This document shows positions 14,401-26,400 of a stretch of DNA of 64,000 nucleotides, in pieces. The stretch comes from Eumeta japonica (Eukaryota > Arthropoda > Insecta > Lepidoptera > Psychidae). Within the stretch, counting starts at the first letter, position 1, and every line of letters begins with the position of its first letter. The stretch is taken from NCBI GenBank assembly GCA_005406025.1, contig BGZK01001011.1:1-64000 (forward strand). Reading direction: 5' to 3'. The position numbers were made by a program, and so were the translations under genes. The notes below the pieces were generated by a model, which made no database searches, was not told where the DNA came from, and worked only from the letters and a program-made list of their open reading frames with translations.

Positions 14401-17400
14401 CCCTGTCGCATTTTCAATTTCAATTCTTCTACCAGAATAAGTTTTAAACTATAGTAATGATTTGAAATGTAATGTGGTTAATTAGTAAGCGATATTTTTG
14501 TCAATCTGTCTTATACCAATTGAGGAGCGAGGGTCTAGGGAAATTAAAATTTGTATTTGTGTGTATTTCTGGATGAGAAATCTGAAAAAAATTCCCTAGA
14601 AAAAATTTAAAAAAGTACTTGATAATTACTTCACCTATCAGAATGTGATATCCCATCTCTCAAGTTGGACCAAATTACACATAAATGCCAAGTTCCTTGA
14701 AGATCGATGGAATTGTTTTAGAGGCCATCATAAACATTGTGACACTGGATTTTTATACATAAAAATTTATCGAATCGAAATACATGACGCATGTCAACAT
14801 AATGAGTGTATTGGAAACAGTAGCGGATCTACAGCAGAACTGTCTTGATAGTGCAAAAATCTATTGATCTGATTGCTACCAAACTGCATAGGATCATTCT
14901 CTATGCCAATCTAAAGATTACCTGAAAACTTCATTAAAACTGGTCCTTGGTTAGTGGCAGCTTTGGACAGGTATCAGTTAAATATGAGAAATTCTGTGTA
15001 TATTATCAAAGCTACTATCGAGGCATTAGAACTCAATACTGACGATTATCATATAAGTAAGTCCATTCAAAGAATTCATACAGAAAAATGAAAAGAGCTG
15101 ACAGAATCTATTAAAATCGATTTCCAAAAGCGACCTGCCAAATACTGTGACTGTTCATTGAGATGGAAAACTGTTGCCAGCTTTAAACGTGCGTAAATGT
15201 AAAGGAGAACGCCTTCCGATAGTAATTTCATATGGTGATAAAGAACAACTGATCTCTGTGCCAAAGTTGGACAACTCCACTGGAAGTGAACAAGAACAAG
15301 CAGTTTGGGATGCGGTTACAGAGTGGAATCTCGAAGGACCAAATTTTTTGTTATGATATCATTGCTTCGAATACTGGTCATATTAATGGTGCCTGCGTGT
15401 TTCTGGAACAAAAATTTAATAGAGTAGTGCTTATTTTTGCTTGCCGTCATCACATCTATGAATTAGTATTGAAAGGAGTATTTGAAGCTAAAATTAGTCA
15501 AGTGACTAACAACTCTGATATTCCATTATTCAAAAAATTCCGAGACAACTGGAAGAACATCGATCCTAAAAAAATACAAAGTCCTTCAGAAATGTTATCA
15601 CACCTTAATGTTTCAGAAAATGAGAAACTGTTAGAGTTTTACCGGACTGAATTGACGAAGGAAATTGTTAGGAATAATTATAGAGAATTAATAGAACTAT
15701 CTATCATATTTCTTGGCAGAGATACAGAAAAGAAATATAAGATTCAGCCTCCAGGTGCCATGCACCAGGCACGATGGATGGCGAGAGCAATTTATTCATT
15801 AAAAATGTCATTACTTGAAGCAGTCGATAAAACGATCTCCAAAGCAGCTTTACAGAAGTTCTGTCAGCATTTATGGTATTTGGTTGATGAAGGAGCTGTT
15901 TTGTCTCTATTTGATGATAATGTAGACCAAGAAACCAAAATAAAGATAGTTAAAAATTTATCTAAGGAAAATCCACCAGTTTACAATAAACAATACATTC
16001 CTTCAAAAGAAGACCTGTGTAGTTTACTTTATGAGAAAGACATCAATGACTTCATTTCTAACAAAAGCAAGACCTTGTTTCACCGTTTTAAAATTGATGA
16101 CAGTTTTCCCAACGACTGTTTTTCTTCATGGCCTAGTAATACTTCTTTTCTGCGAGTTAAGGAACAGATGATGACATTGAGAGCCGTTAATGATACAGCA
16201 GAGAGAGCAGTTAAATTGATGCAAGATTTCCATGAAAAAATCACTGTTGAAGAGGAACAAAAGCAAGTTTTACTGCGTTGCGTACAGGAGCACGGACTCA
16301 TATACCCTGACTGTAAAAAGAAAACTTTGAAAAAAATATACAAAAATTGGGTGCGTGTACATAAGTACGCGCTTGAGAAGTTATACTTCTTTGGCATCAT
16401 TAAAAACGAGCCCAAACTCGATGGGGTTGCGTCGTTTAATTACGGAGTTCCTATGGCCACCTTCTAGCTCCATCATCAGACGCTGATTACCATATAGTAT
16501 CAAAGTACTCGTCAAGACGAATCAAACGAGCCCAAACTCGATGGGGTTGCGTCGTTTAATTACGGAGTTCCTATGGCCACCTTCTAGCTCCATCATCAGA
16601 CGCTGTTTACCATATAGTATCAAAGTACTCGTCAAGAGGAATCAAACGAGCCCAAACTCGATGGGGTTGCGTCGTTTAATTACGGAGTTCCTATGGCCAC
16701 CTTCCAGCTCCATCATCAGACCCTGGTTACCATATAGTACCAAAGTACTCGTCAAGACGAATCAAACGAGCCCAAACTCGATGGGGTTGCGTCGTTTAAT
16801 TACGGAGTTCCTATGGCCACCTTCTGGCTCCATCATCAGACGCTGATTACCATATAGTATCAAAGTACTCGTCAAGAGGAATCAAACGAGCCCAAACTCG
16901 ATGGGGTTGCGTCGTTTAATTACGGAGTTCCTATGGCCACCTTCCAGCTCCATCATCAGACGCTGATTACCATAGAGTATCAAAGTACTCGCCAACACAG
17001 TCAATAAAGTTCAGTTTAAATTTTAAAATAATTTATTTTCTTATATTAAATGTACATAAATTCTCTCATTATTCGAAATTGAATTCTAAGGGCAGCTTCA
17101 ATCTGTTTTGTAACTATTTCAGTGTTGAAAATATATTTTTATTATTTCTATTCTGTGGCTAACTTCATCATGTCGTTTGTGCGCGCGCAGCTCACAAATT
17201 CACTCTCATCCAAACGTGCCAAAAGAAGTATAACTTCAATAAATAATGTTCTTTTAATAATAAATAACGTTCTCTTAATAATAAATATTTAATACTAGTA
17301 AAATAGTGTTTAATTTAATAATAAAAAATAGTTTTAAAATTTTCTCCCACAATCCCCATATAAAATTTTTCTTAAAAGTTTGGCATCAAGACAGCACGGG

Positions 17401-20400
17401 CTATCGTTATCCTATTTCGATAATATTTTATATTTTAGTTATTAGGGTCAATTAGAAGAAATATAAAGGGTATGCATATTCAAAATCGAAAAAAAAATTA
17501 GCCCTTATAGGTTGAGACAACCTACCCAATAATATCTTAAAAATACACTAATTTCATATTTATCACACTCCATATGTTTAACTATCATAATGTTTTGCCC
17601 CAATATTTAATACAAACAGTATCATTAAAAGAAAATAAAACAGTTGTATTCTTCATAGAACTAAAAATTTATCTTATGAAGTTATGATGTACATAAATAG
17701 AAGCATACGAATTTCAGTTATAAAAACCGACATTACTTATGAGACACAGTAATATAATAAAATGTATGTTACTGTTTTAGGGACATTCATTTTAATTTGG
17801 TATTATGTAAATTATTATTGATTTTTCGCTCTCCCACTCCCTTACTACATATGTAAGAATTTTTTTAAGCTTTTATTAAATATTGAAATTATGTCTATGG
17901 TTCTCCAAATTGAATTTTCTTAGTCAGGTAAAAAACCATTACTACACATAGCAGTGTAGACTTATGTTAATCATTTAAATACTGTTATTATAATATATTT
18001 AATATAATGTGATATATCACTGTGTTAGAGCTATACTCTAGTCAGCTTAGCTGCAGTTCAAAAATGGGCGGTTTGAAATGTGAAATATCACACTCATAGA
18101 ATACAGACTTGAAGTAGTGGCTTCCATTGTTGTATTTCGTCCATATCTCAAAAGGAAAAAGCAATCTTGTCTGTCTGTCTGTCAAGAGCTTTATTCTCAG
18201 AAATGTGTGAACATATCAAATTGAAATTAATATCAAGTACTTAGGTCTGTGATCCCTTTTCCCTTGGACTTCTAATAAAAATCAAGCTACCACATCAACA
18301 AAGTCAACATAAAATCATGGTAAAATATGGCCATTTATGGCTTATACTTTGATACTCACAAATAAATTAAAACCTGTAGGGTACTTCCGGTTGAATCATG
18401 AAATTTGGCTAGAAGCAAGGTTTCATAACATAACAAAAAGCGCAAATTCGAAAATTGTTAATTTATAGTCATTTCACTGAAAAAAATAGTCATCATAAAT
18501 CTGCAGTTGGAGTATAGATTGTAATGTAAACCAATCTATGGGAGAACATTTTTTAACTTCCTGCTATGAAAATTTAGATTTTAAATATTCTTTATACATG
18601 AAGTCTCATACATATAGTAGTGAAATATTAGATTTATATTCTTGGCGCTATTATTAAATTCTAAGTCATACAGTTTTAAAAGATTGTTAAAAGTGCACAT
18701 CATTTACTTTGATGGTGATTGTTTGCCAACAATATTAAGCCTCAAAGAAAACATTTTTAATTTTCAGATAATATTAATAGTGTAAATAATTTACTAAAAA
18801 GCATCTACAATTGACAGTGACATTATATTTAATTATTTTACAGTTGGGAGATAAACTTGGAATGGCAACTGCTCAGCTCAATATTGGTGATTTGCGCAAA
18901 ATTCTTGGCCTGCCCTCTGAAACCGAATCTGAATTACTTGTGCCAACGAACACCCCGATTTTCGACGATGCTCCATTTAGTGCCCTGCGCGTTCGCAGGC
19001 AATCTATGGAACAACTCAGTTTGATACAGGTATAATATTTTATGACAGGTTGCATCAAAGAAATAAAGCAATCATACACTTTAACTTGGCAGATTAGAAT
19101 TTGACAGATTAAGCATGAGACTTGACAGATTGTCAAATCTTATATGTAACATTTTAGTTTTTCCTTAGTATGCCACCAATTTATCTGTATAAGACTTTTA
19201 AGGTGCCCTTTGCTGACTACTCCACCTCATACTTTTACCTTCTTGGCTTCCTTTGTTATGCTGCTTTCTAGTATTTTTTCCAAATGGCAAATTAGTCTCA
19301 TTTGATATACCACAAATTTGGTCTCCATAAGACTTTCTTAGGGCAGTCTTAGTAATTGCTTCATCACATACTTCCACCATATTGATCTCTTAGTCTATTT
19401 TCTAGCATCCATTCTAAATGATCAAACCACTTCACAATATACATTTTTCATACTAATCACTTACCCTTCAAAGCATTTCACATTCTACATTATTAAACAT
19501 ATTAATGAGATTGTTTATACTACAGATAACACCAGATAAGCAAAAGCAGAATGCTCAGCAGAAAGAAAAAAATGATGTAGTTCGTGCAGAATCTGAGGAG
19601 AACCCAGTGGAATCATTCTTTGATTTGGTGAGCCGTTGTCAATCGGAACGTATGGATGACCAACGAGCCACTCTTAACTCTCACAAGGACAAGGAGAATA
19701 AACCAAAACCCAAATTAAACAATAAACTGCAGAGGTCTGCCAGCAGTGGCACCAAACATTCCAGGTAGGTGTATAAACTATGTACTATCGGAGATTATCT
19801 AGATTTAAATATCTATTATTAGAAATAAATATAAGGTACTTTTTCTTTTCTGTTATCAACAGTTACAACACATTAACAACCCAACTCTAAAACACCAGTA
19901 AAGCTCGAGCTCATGGGCTGCTTAATTATATACAACATCACAAAACAACTTACTGCATGCAGGCTCGTTCATTCTCTTACTCCTTGGTTTGTCATAATAA
20001 CGAGGTGATGTTACTATTACGTTCAAATAGTAACCATCAAATGTTGCGTCTTGTTTATTCCTTTTTTATGAACAAATCATTGTTTAAAGGACTAGTCAAA
20101 CTTCAAAAAAAACGAAAGGAAAAATTAAGATTTATTATAATGTGTTTATGTGTAGGAAAACTTGATTGTGGACATTCACGCTTTTGATCATAATACCTGC
20201 ATAAATCGTATATGCTTTCCAACCATATTATAGTTTTGGCATGGATATGGCAGTAAATAGATAGCTAAACTTATTTTCTAATAATAGTGTTAAGAGTTGT
20301 CATGATGTGACATTAGCTTAGAAAGGGAACTATATTTTAACCATTTCATTTTATACATGTGGAAACTTTGTGAGTAGTGATACCTCTTATGCAGGAAAAT

Positions 20401-23400
20401 ATTACTAGTAATAGTTTTTAATCAATTATTATACATCATACAGCTTTCCAAGTTTGGATATGGCATCAGATTACGTTGTAGCCAGAGACTTAGCACCACA
20501 CTATCACACGACAGCATCACTAGTTAGCAAACTTAGTAAAGACCATGCATAATGTGACTGTAGTTGACAATGACATTTGTAAAATGCTTCAAGTACGTCG
20601 GGATCATGGTAATTTCCATCAATAAGAGTGAGGCATTTTGCAAAAGTACTGGATTGAATGCTGGCATAGTTGTACAGACAACATACAAATTTAAAATAAT
20701 AAAAACACTGTACAAAATTTATGTAAGCAAAGCCAGTTGCTAGTTAAATAATACTATCCACGCGAACACACGTGGCTGCTTGGCGCCTTTATTCTCTCAT
20801 TCATCGGATCATATTCTTGACGCAGCGGCGCCACTGTTTAGTTCAATAGGTGATCACTGCGTTTTACACGGCCAACGAAGGTTGCCTGTTCTATATTAAA
20901 TAATTCCCCTATTACTCTGGTAACTGCCAGTAATAACAAAATATTATTAATAGGTGATCCATTCGCTGTATTGCTCGAACTGTTTGGTGAGACATTTAAC
21001 AATTTGGCCCAATACTGATTCTGAGTATTAAACTGTTTCTTTGGATAGATTGAATTGCATGTGAATTGAATTGAATGCGATTGAATGTCCCTTTTCATCA
21101 TATTTTTCAGAAGCGTTCAACTTCCTTCATTCCTATAACTGTTCCTAGTATATACTTCTTCATCGGATATTAAAGACAGTGATGATATCAACATCTCATA
21201 TAAGCACATAAGTTTCATTTTGACAAATTTAAATAACTCATAGCTATGTTTACATTTGGGGACTACTAAAATAATAAAGATGACTGATTGGACAGTCGTC
21301 ATATGTATAGTGATGTTCCAATATACAATTTTTTTATTGAGGGGCATTTTGAATTTGCAATTTAGGTGGCCTTTAAATATTTAATGTTATCATGAAAATA
21401 CGAAATTATAGTATTACAATATCTCACATAATTAGTTTCAAAAATTTGAATAACATTTGAAGGTTTGCCCAGCAGTATTATTTATGACAACCTTGAATAC
21501 AATCAATAACTTTATTATTTATTATATTATTTTACTTGTTGTATTTCTCGTAAAATATTTGATTGTGTACTCTTGTTTCATAATATATTAAATTATAGAC
21601 TTAATTGACAAACTGATTTTATAATAGAATTAAAATGAGTAAATTATTTTAAATATTCTCGCCTTAATAGGCCACAGTGGTAAAATGGACAAGTTTACTT
21701 GAATTTCTATTAATTTAACACTAGAATCTTGATCAAACATTGTATTCATAAACAATTTGTCAAGAAATTATTATTGTGTTAACCTCTACCCCAAGACAAT
21801 ATAATTTTTTTTTTAATTGTCAAACACTTGTTCACATAAAAGTAAATGATATATATCTCATTCTCTCTTGCCGTCAACTCTACCGAGCATTATAATTAAC
21901 ATACACACTACGCATGTATCTACTCTCTTTACCGATGCCTATTTCCCACCTATTCTTTTACCAATGGTGCATTCGTTAGAGAGACTTCATTGAGGGACTC
22001 TCCTCCACCACTGATTCCTCAACCACAAACACGAGATCTTCATTTTTCTTAATACTTGAAAATTTTAACCCCCGTAGCAGAAATGTTTCACTTAATTATA
22101 TTGTGTGCAAGTACATGTTTTTGTATAAAGCAGGTATGGACAACCTTTGACATGTTGTGCCAAGCTTTAGTGTGCAAATACGTTCACGGGTGCATTTAAA
22201 AGTAGTGTTCATAATTTTGATGATAGATATCAGACATGAAATAATATGATAATTTTATTATAATACAATTTAATAAAATAAAAAAATTAAATGAACAAAA
22301 TAGGTACAACATTATAATTAAATTGTGAAATTTGGAATTATTACAAACTATAAAAGTTAAATAGCAACACCAAAATCAATGAGACACTTGAGCTTGAATT
22401 TGAGAAACTAATCCATTGATGTTTGGATTAATTCCACTGATACAAAGACGTAAAGAATTTTCCAAATTATCGTCAGTTAGCCTTGTAAGATGTTTTGGTT
22501 TATTAACTTTCATCATTGAAAAGAACTGTTTGCATTTGTAAGTACTGCCAAATGTACAAATTAATCTTGCGAATTTTCTAAGCTACTGAAAAAGGTCTCC
22601 TTTGAGGTATTTTTTGTATAAATCACAAAATTCCACGTTTTCAAATTTAGATTTTAAAGGTGAGTTTTCTTGACTCTCAATCAAGTCCATTTGAAAGTGT
22701 ATTGGAGTATTTTGTACATTACTTTTTGTTGGAGTAGCAAATAAATTGAAACAATCTTCCATGTTATTGAAATCGTGAGAGCGTGATGAATTGGTAACTG
22801 TTACCAGACAGCATCTGTGCCTCCTACAAGCAGATGTTGTTCTGAAACGTTTACAAATGGCTGTACAAATCATTTACTAACTGTCCTTGTTTTTGAAGTT
22901 TCAAATTTAAATCATTCAAATAGCCTGTAAGGTCGACCAGAAATGGTAAGTTACATATCCATTTTGGAATTCAATTCAAATAGTTGTTTATTCTTTATTT
23001 GTATAAAATCTGCTATCTCATTTCTAAGCTCATAAAACTGTTTCAACATTTTCCCTTTGTTTAGCCATCTGACCTCACAATAATATGTTATGTCGTCATA
23101 TTCTGCTGGTATTTCATCCAAAAACGCCTTGAACGCCTTGAAATGCCACATTCATAACATTCTGAAGTCTAATGGACTTAGAACACAGTTTCTGTTGGTG
23201 CATAATGCAATGAAGGACTATCAAATCATCATTTTGCACAATTCTGATAAAACCTTTATGTAAGCCGACCATAGAAAGTACACCATCTGTGCATACTCCA
23301 ACTAATTTTGACTATGGCAAGCCAAAACTTGGCTTGCCATTAAAAATGTCCTCTCCTGCAGTGGTTCCTTTTAACGGCTGTCAAGCAAGGAATTCCTCAG

Positions 23401-26400
23401 TAACAGTACACTCTTTATCAACACCTCGAATAAATATATTCAGTTGAGCTGTGTCAGACAAATCGGTGCTCTCGTGAAATGCTATGGAAAACTGTTCAAA
23501 ACCAGCCATATGGTCAGTCAATGTTGTTTTTATGTCATTAGCCATCATTTCTATACCGCGGACAACAGTACGTCTTGACAAAGTAATTTTTTAAAATCTA
23601 TTTTTCTTTTCAGGACACAAACACTTTTAACATACACTCCTTGATAAATTCTCCTTCGACAAATGGTTTTAATGTCTTTACTGATTTAGAACTAACTATA
23701 AAACTAGCTTTCACAACATTATCAAGTTGTGTTCTTTGTTTATGAAATATTTACTGCTGCTTTCCAAATTTGCGATAAGATTCTGGATTTTGTTTTTCTT
23801 ATTTGTTCTGTCAGTGAGTACAGCATAGGATGCTTAGTTGAGTAATGCTTCTTTATATTGAATTCTTTCATCACTGACATGTATTCAATACACAGCAAAC
23901 AAATAGGCTTACCACTGTGTAAGATAAAAAAGAATTCTTTATTCCATTTTTGTTGAAACTGGTGACTCTGCATGTACTTTTCGTTTCTTTCCACCAGACG
24001 TCATTTTTGTTTAGTTTTCGTTCAATAAATTATAATATCATTAATAAGCACTCAATATGCACACAAAGTTACAAAGCAAATTGACGGCACTAGCAGTTTG
24101 GGCTAAACTAAGATTAAGGGCTAAGTTCGGCCTATCCACCTGCATATATAGGCAAAATGAAGGAATAATCTAGAATCGTCTAGTGTAAAATAATTGTAAA
24201 GCAATAATCTTTTGATGTGCCGCCAGTGAAAAACATCAAAGCTTTGATGTTTGCCGCCTCACTCTTTGATGTTCGCCGTCCTCAGCTTGCTCACTCCTTT
24301 GATTCCGTGAGTATGAGTAAGTCGTGCAATATATTTTTTCATTGGGTTTTGAAAATGATCAAATCTTACAGCGAGCCGGTTTTGCCCACATATGATATAA
24401 AGCATTGTGCGCTTAGAACAAAAGGGGAATGACATTTAGCTTTATTACAGTGAAGAACGATGTACTGTAATTAAATGCTACTCGCGATGTAGGCATGCCA
24501 TGATGCTGCCCTCGTTTTTCTGATTCCTTTATTTCAAATTCTTTGAGAAGCTTCATTATTCGACTTTAGTCGCGACACAGTGCTATTTTGTTACAATTTC
24601 TATTTCAATGAGAGAGAAATTAATTCATTGTGTGTAATTAAAATTAACAGTATTTTTATTGATAACCAGCTGGCCCGATAGACGTTGTTCTGCACTTCTT
24701 GTAGGTGACTTGCCCATATAGTTAATGCCCGCAACTCCCAGTCTCGTTTTCGACTCCGATCCCAATTAATTTGATGCTAATCCTGTCTCCACACTTGTTT
24801 TTGTCCCTACTCCCGTTCTCAATTTTGGTTCAAGTCTCGCTTTTAATTCCGATTCCGCTACCAATCACAATTCCGATTTGTACTAAATCCGGGATTAGTA
24901 TCAAAGTAAAATAAAGGTAATTTTACTTGAGGATAGTGGAGCCTATTATAAGTAAATGAATTTTTCATATTGCTGAAGTAGTTCGATTCAATAATACAAA
25001 TACATGGTCAAAGCTGGGGACAAGCATCAGTAGGCATAACAAACAAAACATGAAATATCTCGTTCATACTTTAAATTTTTATCCAGTCTTTACATTCATT
25101 TTCGGTCCCTCTTTTGGAAATGATGTCACCGTGTCCATCGCGATTCCGACTTCACTCCTCGTTCTTCATTTCATTTCGGTCTAATCTCAATCGCAGTTTT
25201 GCTCTTGGTCTCGATTGCGGTTTCATTTTTGATTCAATTCTAATAAATTATCCCATTTTCTTTTTCACACAGGATCCCTAAAAATATTGTGATATAAGTA
25301 CCTAAATGTAGCCCAGTAAGCTCTTCCACCTCTCAGTGAAAGTTGCATCGTAATCTTTTCAGCAACTCCGAAGATACCCTGGACAAATAGACAGACAGAC
25401 AGATATAACGGGTGGTCTCGATTTACCTGATTCCGCTTTTGCTCCTGATCTCGATTCCAATTACTTATGCTATAATTTTAATAGATTATCTCATTTCAAA
25501 GGGTTTTATTCAAGAAGGAACCCTAAAAAAAATCGCGATAAACGACGGTATCTTAAATGTAACCCAGTAAGCTTCTCTATCTACCACTGAAAGTCACATC
25601 GCGATCTGTTCAGTCATTATTATTATATATGTACCATTGTTATATAGATCCCCTGGATAAACAGATAGACAGACAGATAGAAAGGGTTATTTTCTTTCAT
25701 ACAAACCTTGTCCTGATATTAACGAACACAACAAAAAAAGAATTATCGGTGCAGTAGTTCGAAAGTGATGCGCGCACATACATTTTTGCGATCCATTTTT
25801 ATGTATACAGATTACCAAGGACTCATTTTGTCATAATCGTCTCTAAGCGCTTAGTTTTATTCTATTTTTAACTTTTCGAAAATCTGGAAGTTATTGGTAT
25901 ACCCCATATACAAGTTCCATCAAACTTAGATTTCCTGAAAATTTCAACAGATTCGGATCGATAGATTCCAAGAAATTAAAAAAAAAACTATGAAATTTAT
26001 TTTTAATGTGGTTTTTTTGGATTAACTTTTTACCGATTTTACCGACTAACGGTTTTACCGATCGATTCCAAAACCTAATCAACATTAAAAACCACGTCGA
26101 TCGCCGGGCCGGTCAAAATCGGTTGATTCGTTCGCGAGATGTGAATGAAAAATCGCAAAAGTGATTTTATCAAAATACTCCAAAATTTTGTACCTAATTA
26201 AATGCATGTTCTGAATTATTTTATAGAACTTAAAAACCTGCGTTGATTGTCGCTAGTTTAGTCAAAATCGATTAACTTGTTCAAGAGATATCAAAAATAA
26301 AAAAGACTTCTCTTAAAAAAAATCTAAAATTCTATATCGAATCAAATTTGCATTCTCAAATTTTTTTACTCGCGCAAAAAATCGCGGCAAATCCTGTATA

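Larger units (their letters stand above)
13813..18843 (+). other. pins intron 6
   Basis: 5.0 kb. It holds a family A copy (14017-14440), a transposase-like pseudogene (about 14930-16345), the first minisatellite-bearing element (16345-17240) and a degraded repeat at about 18120-18440. The remaining 17241-18120 and 18441-18843 are AT-rich with nothing recognised. Confidence 0.7.

Noticed and set aside
14109..14447. Long overlapping open frames in the family A cores (also 32548-32874, 33156-33466, 41396-41605)
   Set aside because: Open on both strands or in two frames at once because the core is poor in stop codons; products are low-complexity and not shared between copies.
16541..16846. Open frame of 101 codons, a 40-residue repeat (MGLRRLITEF...), across the 120-bp array; similar frames at 43335-44363
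   Set aside because: The frame stays open only because the unit is 120 bp. The second array has indels that break it, and the element's flanks are non-coding. Treated as a minisatellite, not a protein.
16407..16990. Regular array as a possible CRISPR-like or gene-encoded repeat system
   Set aside because: Whole 120-bp units are repeated with no short repeat/variable spacer structure, and the host is an insect.
23314..23340. 12-bp palindrome ATGGCAAGCCAA/TTGGCTTGCCAT inside the GTF2IRD2-like pseudogene
   Set aside because: Looks like a local fold-back mutation in a dead transposase; too small to interpret.
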